From Theobroma cacao (Eukaryota; Streptophyta; Magnoliopsida; Malvales; Malvaceae): a stretch of DNA of 64,000 nucleotides. The translations under genes were made by a program, and so were the position numbers. The stretch covers positions 14,702,788 to 14,766,787 of the forward strand of contig NC_030858.1 in assembly GCF_000208745.1 (NCBI RefSeq). The letters run 5' to 3'. This document shows positions 15,810 to 28,700 of this stretch, one piece after another. The notes below the pieces were generated by a model. That model was not told where the DNA came from, searched no databases, and saw only the letters and a list, made by a program, of their open reading frames with translations. How positions within the stretch are numbered: position 1 is the first letter of the stretch; the number at the start of each line of letters is the position of its first letter.

Positions 15810-16411
15810 TCTTCTACAGGGACTGCCTGGTTAAAGAAGAAAACTCACATTCACTTCCTAATTAAAGCTGCATGAGTTCTCTATATTCAACAAGATGGAA
15901 CAAATAAAATTCGTACGGCTTTTAGCCAATGAATATGAAAAGGGCACGTTTCGTATGAGAAATATTGAAAAATAACTAATAAATTTGGAGAAAACATATC
16001 ATCTATCCCTTGTTGTTTGGCTTAACTAAAACCCTCAATATTCAAAAGAATAATACCATTTCCAAGCTGTGGGTGTATTATATAAGATTCCCAGTTGGTA
16101 CAAATTTAAGTTAACTGAAGAAACATAACCTTATTAACCCAGAAAAAGGACCAAATAAATCATTCAAAAAAATACCAAAAATCTTGTGTCCTCACTGAAA
16201 TGGGATCCCATTCCTAAATTCTATTCTTGAATATATGAAATCAAATAAAACATACAACATCGCCACAAACCCAGAGTACAGAATAGGCAAAATATATAAA
16301 CAAATAAATAAAAGGAAAAGAGACCCATAAAGGAAAAACATGAAATCAAAGTTACAACTTCAAAAGAAAAACCCATTGAAAGAAAAATAAGAAGCAGAGT
16401 AAAGAAAAGAC

Positions 16412-16732
16412 CTTTGCCTCAACGATGGTGCAGCGGGTGAGTGAGTTGGTCTGATGTGAAATGTCCTTTTTTTTTTTTTTTTTCTCTTTTTTGGCTGATT
16501 TCCTCTGAAATAATAAAAAAATTTACTTAAATGGCTAATTAGGCCCAGACAAACACATGTCGAGCGTCCAGCTCAATTCTTTTTTAAACCACTAAATAGA
16601 CTTTAATACCCTCCGTCCCTCCAGTCTAAAGCCCCAACTCTGTAGGGTTTATCTGTGGCTTTGAGTTGGAGAAACTTTGTCCGAGTCTCCGAAGGAGAAA
16701 AGCTAACCAAAGCGACTATTAAAAGCATTATC
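16412..16732. promoter_or_regulatory. Bidirectional promoter of COQ5 and UTP25
   Basis: The probable COQ5 leader exon begins around 16450 on the minus strand, and the UTP25 ATG is at 16733 on the plus strand, so under 300 bp are shared. The interval has a site II-type GGCCCA near 16542 and a telo-box TAGGGTTT at 16643-16650, just ahead of UTP25. Both motifs are typical of plant ribosome-biogenesis promoters. A poly(T) run lies at about 16468-16483. Confidence 0.6.
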
Positions 16733-19700
16733 ATGGGAAAACAATTCGGTGCAAAACGTGGTACTCTCTTCTTTCCTCGCTATCCCTTTCTCTTTTCATT
16801 CTTCTTTTCCTTTTATATAAAAAATATATTTCTGGAGTTAAATAATGCAAACGAGCTGCTAGATTTTGGGAATGTCTGTTATAATTTTGTTCTGCTACAT
16901 TGCATTATAAGAATCGTTCTATTTTCTTCCTTTTATTATTTTGTAAAAAAAAATATGTGTTTTCCTTTTATAAGTAGGATTGAAAAGGCACAAGACAACG
17001 GATAAGTTTGAGAGAAGTGCAGTGGCAAGAAACAGAAAGCGTGTCAAACATGAGGTTACTCGTAGCTCCTCGCCTACTTTGCCAGGCATGTTGAACTTTT
17101 GGCCCCTCTATATGCATAGTTTTGTTTAATTTTATCTTTCCTTGACTATTTCTTGTATTCAAATTGATTGATAACAGAATTTTCATTAGAATTACTTGTC
17201 AAAAATCGTGTTTTTTAGTTTCAGTTTGATCATTACGGTGCATCAGTTTCTGAATTTTTGATCTGATATTTAGACTTAGGGACTTTCGCCTCTCGAGTTC
17301 ATGCCCTGTTGATGAAAAATAGTGATTTTTACCATCCAGCCTGTTCATTGGAATTAATATTCTAAATTTCATTTAATTAATGAATTCAGCGGAATCATCT
17401 GGGGAAGAATCTAGTGGTGGTGCTTATGAGGAAATGAGTTATAAGGAGCCAACAATGTATGATAAGTTGTTGACAAAACTCAGGTCAAGTAACAAATCTG
17501 TTGTTGATGCCTATCAAAGGAGGTATTTTTGTCGTTCACTTTTATAGTTAAGCAGAGAGTTCATGTTGATTTTGGATTCTTAAACTATCGTGCTATTTAT
17601 GATCTATTTCTTTCTGCAAGCTCACTTTAAATTGGACCTTTGTAGGCATTACTGATACCAATTGCATGATGCATTTTAGTATTGTTATGTTTCTTGGTCT
17701 TTGTATCAAACTGATTACATAGTTGAGCACGATTGTTCTATTTATTTTTTTTTTTGTTTTTCTAAACTAGATTTTCCTCCCACATGAAATTGGCATGTAA
17801 ATTATGTAATCAGTCAATTATGAAACATAAAGCTCAAATAAATTAATAAATTCAAACATTTACTAAACCCTTCCTTTGGAAAATGTTTACATTAAATTAA
17901 GAAAATTGAAAACCATACAACTAATTGATATAAACTTTCAACCACTTGGAACTTGAAAATTTTGGTTGGTAGAAAATCCGATATGAGGTAATTATTCTTA
18001 CTAAATGTGATGCGATAAAATAATATATTTTATGCATACTGACATGAAAATGAGAAATTACGTCAAACTTTTTTAACTATATTTTGTTAGTATGAAAGTG
18101 CAATACACTGAAACATTGTAAAGAATCTATGAATAACTTGTTTTTGTAGGACACAATGAAATTTCAACTATACCTAAACACTAACTAAAAAATTCTTTTG
18201 TGAAAATTAGCAGCCCGAAATCATTTTGTTACGAATATAATATATGTAAGTCAAAGTATATGAAATGACATACACGTTTGGTTAGATAGAGATTATTGTT
18301 CTTTTTTATGTAAGGATTACTGTTATTTTAATTATAATCAAATAAAATGACATAGCTGAGATTTAAGTATTTTCCTCAAAAAAGTTTCATATCCCTTAAG
18401 CTCCTTTTATATAGATTATGGATATATTTGTTTAGTCATCCCTTGGTGGACTATATACAATTTGTTGATAATATCTTTTTCTTTTATACACACAAACACA
18501 CATATTATATGTAAAGAAAAGGAAAAAAAAAAAAAGAAATTTATGATTCATGTGAGGAAATGAAGCCTAATAGTTTATTATATTATTCTGTTATGAACAA
18601 AGACAAGTTGCAGAAGATGATGAAACTGATGGCACTGAATCATTTAGCATATCAGAGCAGGAGAATAGTGATGAGGGTAAGAAACATCTTACTATTTCTT
18701 CATACAATTAATATAAGTCTATAGTTTTTAACCTAATTGAGTGCAAGTATGTTCTGCCCCTTTCTGTATTGCTAATTTTTACACTTTGAACAACCTTTCA
18801 TGCTAGCTTGGTGGTTTTATGACTGCTGTTTTGGGTTTTGGTTCAATTATTTTTGGGCTATGTATGATAAGAATTTAGGTGCATGCTACCTTGCTCCTTT
18901 AGGTGATGCCCACTATCGTTTCAGGGATAGAGGCATGTTGGAAGCAGGAGTGGGGATCCATTCCCTTTCTAAACCCTTCATCTTCCTGCTTCCAAGGTAG
19001 ACTTGTTAAATTAGCAATCTCATAGGAATGGTGGTCTTGGCCAAAAGAAAAATCAATATTATCTGTGAAGATTTGACTGATACGGTAGCCTCCTATTAAA
19101 AAGAAAAAAAAGGAAACAAAGGGAAGTCTAGAGTTTGTGAACGATATCAAATGATGATCTAAGAATGAATATATATGGAAGACTATCTGTATTTATCAGA
19201 TTAAGAATGACTATAGTGCTATAAGTTTGCAAGTCTGGCATGATGCCTTGGATATCATCTTTGCAGGAAGTTCTTCACAAGGGAACCGCATTGTAAATAC
19301 CATAGTAAAAATCATATAAGAAGACTTCTAAGTAGCACCAAGTGCAAGTGAATCGATCAATTTGTCAGCATTAGTTGACTGCATCAGTTATTTGATCATT
19401 AATTACTTTGCATTATAGTTGGCTTAGGTGTGCCTTATTTGTATTGTGGTCTGCAAAATTATGAGCACTTTAATTTTGCATGGAGGGAATATGGTGCAGT
19501 AGTTTAAGTGGACATCAATGCTTAAGCCCTTAAGATATATTTTGGAGCCATATATTTTTGTAAGGGGTTCTAAGAGATAGAGATAAATGGTTGAAGGACA
19601 AGATCTGATCAATGAAATGGCTAGAGTGCATGTTTAGAGGCAGAAGTCTCTTTGAGTCTTTTCGTGGATGCAATTTCTAGCCTATAAAAAAGATCACAAG

Positions 19701-22700
19701 GTTTAAATTTTTATGTTGGAACTTGGTATTACAAAAGATCTTCTATACTTTCTCATCAAATTAATACATTTCGTTTTCATTGATTTTCTTTCTTAAACAC
19801 ACATGCATATTTTTTTTATTTTAATAAACAAAGGTTTCTTCTTGCTGACCCATTTTTTTCTTTTTTCTTTTTTCTTTTTCTTACATAGAAACTGATAATG
19901 ACTCACTTAGAATGCAAGAACCTGACATGGTTGGTACTGAAGAACAGACTGAAGATGCTGAAACTGAAGATGACTTGGAAGCCTCTGACACAGATCAAGA
20001 TGACGACTTGAGTGTCTGTGGTCCATCAGCTGTTGCCGCCAGGTCTGATTGAATGCTGTGACATTTTTTGTAATTTCAAGTAGTTTCTATCTTCTTAAAG
20101 TTGTTGGTTGTATGAATTAGAATTGACCACTTAAATTTAATTTCAAGAGGACTTAAAGGAAAGTAGTAAATATGTAGACTTGTTAACTCAGGCTTGATCA
20201 GTGCTTTTATCTGTTACCTTGTGACTTGCTGTGAAAATACGCTTGTGGTATGTTGTGAGAAGTTTAACTTGAGAAAAAGGTCCTTTCATTGAGTAGAATA
20301 AACTATGCACTTAGTAACCAATTTTCATCTAAATGACTTGCATTTTATTTGTAGAGGGATTTAGTTTAAGTATGTGAAGCACAATATAATACATATAGTA
20401 CCCTTTTGAACTTTCAAAAGCTTGCTTTCCAGATTGTATGAGTATTAGTTTTTATTTTTGGAGCAATCAATATTCTTGACTTTTATAAATTAATGCATAG
20501 AGAGTTTTGACTCTTTATGTGAAGTTTATAATGATGTTTGGCATGCCATCATTTGTGATTATTTATGGGGTTGTCATTTTGAAGTTTGTGTATCATTTCT
20601 TTTTGCAGTTCATTTAGTAAACATGTTGAGTACAACTTGTCAAAAACGGAGGCTGAAGATTTGTCAAAGAAGAAATGGAAGTATACATGGGAGGTGTCTG
20701 CTGCTGACGTATCGAATTGCAAGTGGGTAGGAACAGGAGAGTGTTTTCTAAAGGTATGTCTGGTTGATATAACTTTTTGCTTTCTAATATTGTTTAACCA
20801 ACCATCTAGCAGAATAATCTGCTTACCATGATTGGTTATTATTAAGTTGTGGCAGTTTCATCTACCCTCCCTATACTTAAGTTTAATATCTGAGCTTTCT
20901 TGATTTGAGGCCCACAGGTTAGCGTGTGTTGTCTCTGCTGGTCCCGCCTTTAATTTGCCTTGTTTTTCGTAGATTACTTGGCTTATTTTAGGAAGACTTC
21001 TTTGCATTAGGAACTCTGTAATGAAGTTGGGGTATAGACTGCTTTTTATGGCTTTAAAATTTTGAAAGACAAGAAGGAAAAAGAAGCAAGAAGAAAAGAG
21101 CATGATTTTCTGTAGACTGGGTTCTGAGATGCTGCTGGATGTTGATGTAGTTTCATGCTGAAATTTTAAATTGGTTTTGTTCCTGTTTCAGTTCAAATAT
21201 AGGACTGCATCTATCATGCTTGGGATGAAAGGCATTGAATATTACTTTAAAGTGACTACTATAGTAATTTGAATCTTACTGTTTATTACAGTAATTGTCT
21301 TTGTTCTGTTTACATTTTGGAGATAAGAGGATGTCAGTGATGAGACCTTGAGCAGTGAATCCTAAACTCATTAGACAAAATGTTGTTCTTTGAACCCATA
21401 AAAGCAGCCCTTTCTCCTTGGCTGCTTCATGCTGAAGGTTTATTCCAGCAGCTCATAGAAGGAAGATGCAAAATTTGTTCTTCTAGTCCTGCTAATTATT
21501 AGGTTGCTTCAGCTACTAGAGGCAATGTTCTGGGTCAAAGCTGAATCCTATCTAAAGTAGAATATACTCATTTTTTTTCCATTTTTTCTTTTTTTTGAAG
21601 TACATCTTAGAGCATGCTGTATGATTAAAGAATTTGATTCTGCATTTTCACCTTTTGTTTTAATCTATTTCAACATTTATTTTGCAGGATGCTGACATGA
21701 ATTCCAATTATGGTCTCAAGCAAAAGTTGTATAAACACTGGTTGGATGTCTACAAGACATCTGGAGGAAATGACTTCCATTCGTCTAGGCTGAGATGGTT
21801 CTTCTCTCTTTGTAAGTCCTCTTCATATGGTCGTCCATTGCTAATTGATTTAATAGCTGAGAGAATCAGCAGTATTACTTGTTACTGTTCTTATTTGGAT
21901 TTTTTTAGTAACTCTTCTTTGTAGTCTTCATTCTTCAACATGCATCTATTATGAGTGAGATTTGTTCTTGACCACATATGTCTTATTGAAAAAATGGTGT
22001 TATGATAATAGTTATACTTGGGGATCAAGTTTTCAATAATCTTTGACACATATCGTAGTAGCATGTAGACATTTAAATTATAGAGCTCTTGCTGCTTTGT
22101 TGCTTTGATTATTGTAATTTTTCTCCTATTGTGAATGATAACCCTTTTTAAGGTGTGAAGCCTAAAGTAGCAAATGTTGGCCCCTCTCACGTGAAGCCTT
22201 ACTTAACTGTATTTAAGCTTAATTGTCTCTGAAGAGACAATATGTTATCAAATCCACTTATCCTATTGTTAGAGATTAGGAGTATACACATCAATAGAGG
22301 GCAACCTGTTTTCTTGCAAACCATCCAAGTAAATTTTAGCAAATTTTGGTTTCATTTACTTTTAGTTGAGCAGGATTGATTCTCATACTGTTGTTATTGG
22401 GTATATAGATGATTTATGCATGACCAATGACCTTGGAAAATGCAAATAGTTATGCAAGTTTAAATTTGACTTTAGGTGAGAAGGGTGGTGTAATGATAAT
22501 GAAAATGATAATGTTATTAGGCAGAACTTTATATCATACTTTACAAATAGTAAAACGTGCATAAATATATGAATAAATATATCCCAATGTTTGATTTGAA
22601 TTTCCAACCTTTACTATGAATATCTGTCATCTTTTCCCTGATTAATATTGCTATTTTTATATTTGTTGATATATATTTCGGTATGCCCACATTTTGGAGG

Positions 22701-25700
22701 TCGCAATATTTCCATTGATATAGATATTTAACATTTTGGTCTCAAAAGAAGTAATTTATCACCTAATAGCCAAGGTAATCTGCTGTATTACAGATTTTTT
22801 ACATGATGTACCATTATTAAAGTTAAAAAAAAAAAATAAGCATTTCATCTTTGGAGACGGTTGCTTGATTTTATTCAAAATTTACTTTACTGTTCTGGTA
22901 TATTGTACGACTAGTTTTTGTGCATTTATACTTTTATTAATTTGTCCTTAATGTTGTTGAGTCTTAGTTTCAATCAGAAAAAGTTGTGTGTCGTTTGGTA
23001 TTGATTAATTACATATTTTTGTTTGATTTTAAGGTGCATCTGGTATTTATGTTTTGGTTATGTGAGTGATACTGTGACTGGTTGTCCTCAGGCGACAGTT
23101 ATCGCGATATATTGCACTGTGAGAAGAAACCTTTCTATCACAAGGGCCTCGAAGAAGACTCAAATATCATGGATGCCTATATTATGCATTCTGTGTGTAC
23201 TTGTCTTGCCCTTTGCTGCTGTGTGATTTCTTTTACGCTTTATGTTAGATTTTTGAGTAAGTTTGCAATGATAAAATAATATATCATGCAGCTCAATCAC
23301 ATTTTCAGAACTAGAGATCTTGTGAGAAAGAATGATGGAAAAATCAGCAAGCATCAAGAGAGTACAAAGGAGGAGATACTTCCAGGTGATAGTTTCCTTG
23401 ATCAAGGGTTTACTCGTCCTAAGGTATTGGCCAGCATCTGATTGATGAAGATAAAATTTTTTTGTCAAAAAATTGGCAAATTGGCCAGCATATGATTGAT
23501 AAGGTCTTGCAAGATGTTTATCTATTTATCCTAAGCATGACATTGGGCATATATGTATACCAGAACATAAGTTCTGGAGAAAGGGAAACTCATTCCAAAT
23601 TTATCCCATGTGAGGCTGACTAACATTCATCTTAGACCTTGGCAACTGCTTATTATAATAAATTAAGACTAAGTGGCTGTGCAACTCATGGGAAGAAAGT
23701 CAATCTGAAATTGTGGAAATAAAATTAACCTCCAAAAAATGCAGAGACCAAAACTAGTTTTGTTGATTTGGATCATAGTTTTCTAAATAATTAATCTTAA
23801 TCAATGGCTAACCAGCATAATTCCTGATATTTAATGTGTTTTATGTTCTCTGGACCAATAGTTGACACGCTCCTTTTTGTTTTTTGGAACTGTTTTCTGT
23901 GATGATTTATGTTTTACATGACTAGCATGTGAAATGCGACACTGTTTACATGGCTGTGATTTTGTTCTGCAGGAGCCTGCCTGACAGAACTTTTCAAAAT
24001 TTGTCTTCAATATCATCTAATCTGTTTCTGCTCAACAAAACACTTGGTTGTGCTTAATCTGTCAGATTTGTTTATTTAATGATGCAGGTTCTGATTTTAT
24101 TGCCACTGAGAAGCACTGCACTTCGTGTCATTGAGAGGTTAATAAAACTAACCCCTGCAACTTCAAAGGTACTTATTTCTTGGATTAGCTCTTTGCAAGT
24201 CATTCTTTATTGACAGTATAGAGATCCTCTGAATATCTATGTAATATGAATTAGTAGAGCCAGAACTAGCTCGTTACACTTTGCTTTAACTGACAACTTG
24301 ATTTGCATGCATTGATTTAGCTGATTTATCTCCCTTGATAAGTCTCTAGAAGTCAAGATCTGTCTCCTGTGATAAGTTTTAAGCCAATAAAACCTGGTGG
24401 TTTGCCTTGGTATAATTAAGACATAAGTGTCAGATATTTTATGGGATGAATTACCATTTAAATTCCAAGTTTTGAACCTTTCTTTCAGACTTAAATATTC
24501 CAAAATTCTCTTGTCAGAAAAAAAAAGAAGAAGCGTAAAATACACCTATCTCCCTAAGTTTTGCCTATAATTCCACTTGGGTCCATTAGTATTTGAAATA
24601 GACAGTCTGTCCCAAAAGAATATCTTTCGTTGGACACATAAATCTTGTCGTTAGTCAGCCGTTAGTGTTTTCATTACTTTAATGAAGTGGCAGCATTTTT
24701 AGGACAATTTTGCCCTTCCTTCATCTCTAAACCAACCAGTAGCTAAAACTCTCTCTAAATCCAAATTTCATTGCTGAAATGCTCCAGATTTGTTGTTGAT
24801 ATTTGGCACTGCGACTCAAAATCAACTTGTGAAGAGAAACTATAAACCCATGTTTGGATTTTTGGTGGGTGATTCAAAGTGAGGTTGAAAGGTGGGAAGA
24901 GAAAATGAAGGTTGAGTTGTTGAGTTGATTTTACTTATTTGTTTATGGGTTTAGAAACCTCAAACCCATGTTTGATCTAAGTTTTGAGTTTCAAAGCTTG
25001 TTGTGAGAACTCGACATTTTTTAGTTGTGAGATTTGAAGGTGTTTGATAAAATTCCCCGAAGAGCTATTGACACAATACTGTTCATATTTTTTATGCAAT
25101 GGGCATTTTAGACATTTCATGTTTGCCGTTAATGCTGTTTACATATTTGGGCAGACATTGTCTATTTCGAATACTAATGGACCCACGTGTAATTATGGGC
25201 AAAACATAGGGAGGTAGGGGTATTTTACCCAGAAAAGAAATCTAGAATGCGTGATTAAGCTTAATCACTTGCTTGCTCATCCCTCTTATGTTATAGTTTG
25301 TCAAGCAATGGAAACGATTTTTTTACAAGGAGCACCGCCCTTCTCTTTCTCCTTGTGTAAAGAAATTCAAAATGTACTTAAAATATGTATGGTTTCTTTA
25401 CTTAGATATGCTTCACATAGCTTTTGTACACCTATTTGTGAATTTGGTTTTATTAATAAGTACATTATATCCTATTAAAGCAACAACCAAACTTAGTACT
25501 ATTAAGTGAAACTTATGACCTACTCTTCTTCAGCAACAATGCAGGCACTCATTATTTTATAACTGGTCTTGCAAGCCTGTTTTCTGTAAATATCTGTATG
25601 AGTACTTTGGTGATTCATACTTTATTAATGTTTGCAATCAGTTCTTGCATATAAAAGTCGCTGTTTAATTTGGTTGTTAATTAAATAAAGGAGAGTTTTT

Positions 25701-28700
25701 GAAGGTTTTATTGTCCATATTTATAATATTTATTCTTTCCAGGTTAATGTGGAGCACATTGACCGTTTCTATCAAGACTTTGGATCAGAAGAGGTTGAAG
25801 GTGATGAGGAAATGGAGGAGCAATCAAAGAATGCTAAGCCTCAGAAGCCTTCCAAACCTTCTGATCATCAATCACTTTTTAAGGGCGACACAAGGGATGA
25901 CTTCATGATAGGCATTAAATTTACTAGGTAAAGTACTATGAATGACCAGTGGTCCACAAGATTAAGAAGTTTTCTTGTATATTTTTTAGAAACTATCTGA
26001 TTATTATATTTAGTTATGGATTTTATCAAGTTAACTTCTATTTTAATCTTTTCTCCCAGACTTGCTAAGCAGTTTTAATGTTAATATTACTATTATTATT
26101 ATTATTATTATTGGTGTCCTCTAATCTCATTATTTTTTTTTAATATTTTATCTCCCTGCAGGAAGACCATAAAGTTATATGGTGATTTCTATTCCTCAGA
26201 CATTATTGTTGCTTCTCCTCTAGAATTAATGACAGTAAGCATTAAGCCTTCTTTAAACTTTGTTGAGCCTTTGTATTCTGATTAGACTCGTGTAAAATAT
26301 AAATATAGTTCTCTTCACTCCTCAGGTTACTGTACAAAGCAAATATTGAAGAAACAATAATATTGTCTGCTTGCAATTATTGTATAAGACTCTCACCAGA
26401 TACTTTATTTTCAATTGATGAAATTAAATGTATGACTTGATGCATGACACCAACTCACTAACCTTAAGTTATCTGGCAGAAAAAGTGTAGTCTATGCTTA
26501 CAGATATAGAAAGAAAAATGAAATAGCAAGAGGAAGAGGAAGAAGAATATGAAATAACAACTGCAAGAAGTGGTCTTTTATTTTACTGGCTCTAGATTCT
26601 TTTCTATCCAAGTTACATCAGGAAGACAGTTTGATAAATTTTATATGAAATTCAAGCTTTTTATATGTTACTAAGGTCTATGTTATGAAACAATCTTAGT
26701 TTTATCGGCTAACTACTTGTATCATATCACAAAGAGGATGTGAAGGATCAACAGTGAGGAATATCAATCATATTCAGCCTAGACTTATCTCCCAGCTTTT
26801 GAAGAAGTTCAAGATACATGTTGCTCCTCTTCCTTCCCCCTCCCCCCCCCCCCCCCCTCTCTTAGTTTCAATTATCTCAAGGACCAAATTTTTAGTGAGC
26901 ATGATTGCTATCTGACATGTAGGAAAAGGCTTAGTTTGTTGTTATTGTTGTACAGTTATCTCAAGGTGTTGATTATGTTTAATTCAATAAGTTGATTTTC
27001 TATCCAGATTGTGAACCAAGGCTTTTCTGTTGATCATAAACCATGAATAAAACACAATCACCTTCCATTTCTGAGACATTGGTCTTTGTTAATATGAGTT
27101 GGCCTATGAAAAACTCTTCTTAGTCCAAGGCATTTGCCGCTTTGTAAATACATTCATATTTATAAATTATGATCTAGGAAAAAGAGAGAGAGAGAGGGAG
27201 GGGGGGTGGGAGATGGGTTCTTTTGTTTTCTACTGTTCTTCCCTTTAATTCAATATTGGAAAGAGCTCTTCTACAGATTGTTAAGAACCTTGCACAGTCT
27301 AAAACTTGACCATAACTACGGCCTTTTCTGTTTTTTTTAATAAGTGGGCTATACAATGGAAGGTAGCCCTCTCCCATCCCATTACCCCAATCCCTAGTGA
27401 AGATGAGAATTTATGCAGGACAACCACCTATGGATGTTGCTAGCTGAGTTAGCTAGCAACTGTTGCTATGGCCAATTTAACCACAAATAATTTGTCTTGG
27501 TTAATAGTTAACATCACTTGTTCAAAATTTGACATTGTCAAGTCAGGCAACCTACTTTGACATAGAGGGAAATTACATATAGTATATATTTTCTCATTTA
27601 CATTCACTAAGTCACCCAACATAATCAAGATACAAAACTAGAATAAAAGCGAATGAACTTAAAGTAAGAGAAAGCTGCAGTGTTTCCTGTAAAATTTATA
27701 TTACTGTATCATCTCTTTTTAGATATGTAATGTTATATTTATTGATCTAAACGCCTCAATGTTGCTTTCCTCATACTATTCATTTTTCAGTTTGATTTGA
27801 AGCACATCGACCATTGCATGCATAAATGCATATCATTTTAAAACACTCAGTTGATGACATTTAATTTTTGCTAGAAATTTGGGAAGGCAGCAAAAAATAA
27901 GGAATCAGACACTGACTATTTGTCTTCTATAGAGGTAGTTTTTCGTGCATAGTAATCTACTTTTTGGAGTGTGCATTTCTTCATTTAGGGGTGCATCCCT
28001 ATTTTTTATTGAACTTAAACGACGAGAAAATGAGCATGTTTTATTGTATGAACAGGTTGTTATTATTGATCATGCGGATGTAATATCATTACAGGTACTT
28101 TGCATGATCAAATTTATCTTTTTGGGTCCTTTTTTTTCCTTTTTATTATATTGAGTAGAATGCCTAACTTTTCCCCCCTTTCTTAATGAATGAAATCTAG
28201 AATTGGAGTTTTCTGACTTCTGTTGTTGAGCGTCTGAACCATATACCATCCAAGCAGCATGGAACTAATGTTATGCGCATTAGACAGTGGCATGTTTCAA
28301 GAAATTTCTCAAGTTGATATTTTCTATCTTCTTTTTTTCCTCTTTCTATATGGAAATAATTTGACTCCTATAAGTTGTTTTCTTCTTTAGGTATTTGGAT
28401 GGATTTGCCAGATTTTATCGGCAGACGATTATTTTAGGTTATTATTTAAATCCAGGTAATGGAGTTTCTGCTTTTGATGAACTATGCCTATGTTTGTAAT
28501 TACTTGCTACAGTGCAAAGCTAGCATTTGTCAGCTCCAGTGCATTTACCTTCTCCCATCTTCTTTCTTTACTCCCCTGTTGAGCTGTGTAACTGAGTGTA
28601 GAAAGCTTGTAGCCTAGTAGCTTGCCTGATCCAAGAATTTAATTTCAGTCATGCAGGCATAGTTTTTTATCATTTTTGGAATTCCAGAATGACTTTTACT

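Noticed and set aside
16655..16732. Upstream extension of UTP25 from a GTG codon
   Set aside because: Plant translation starts at ATG, and the first in-frame ATG is at 16733 in a good context.
24533..25230. Extra UTP25 exons inside the MITE
   Set aside because: The flanking exons join in phase without it, and the interior has no coding potential.
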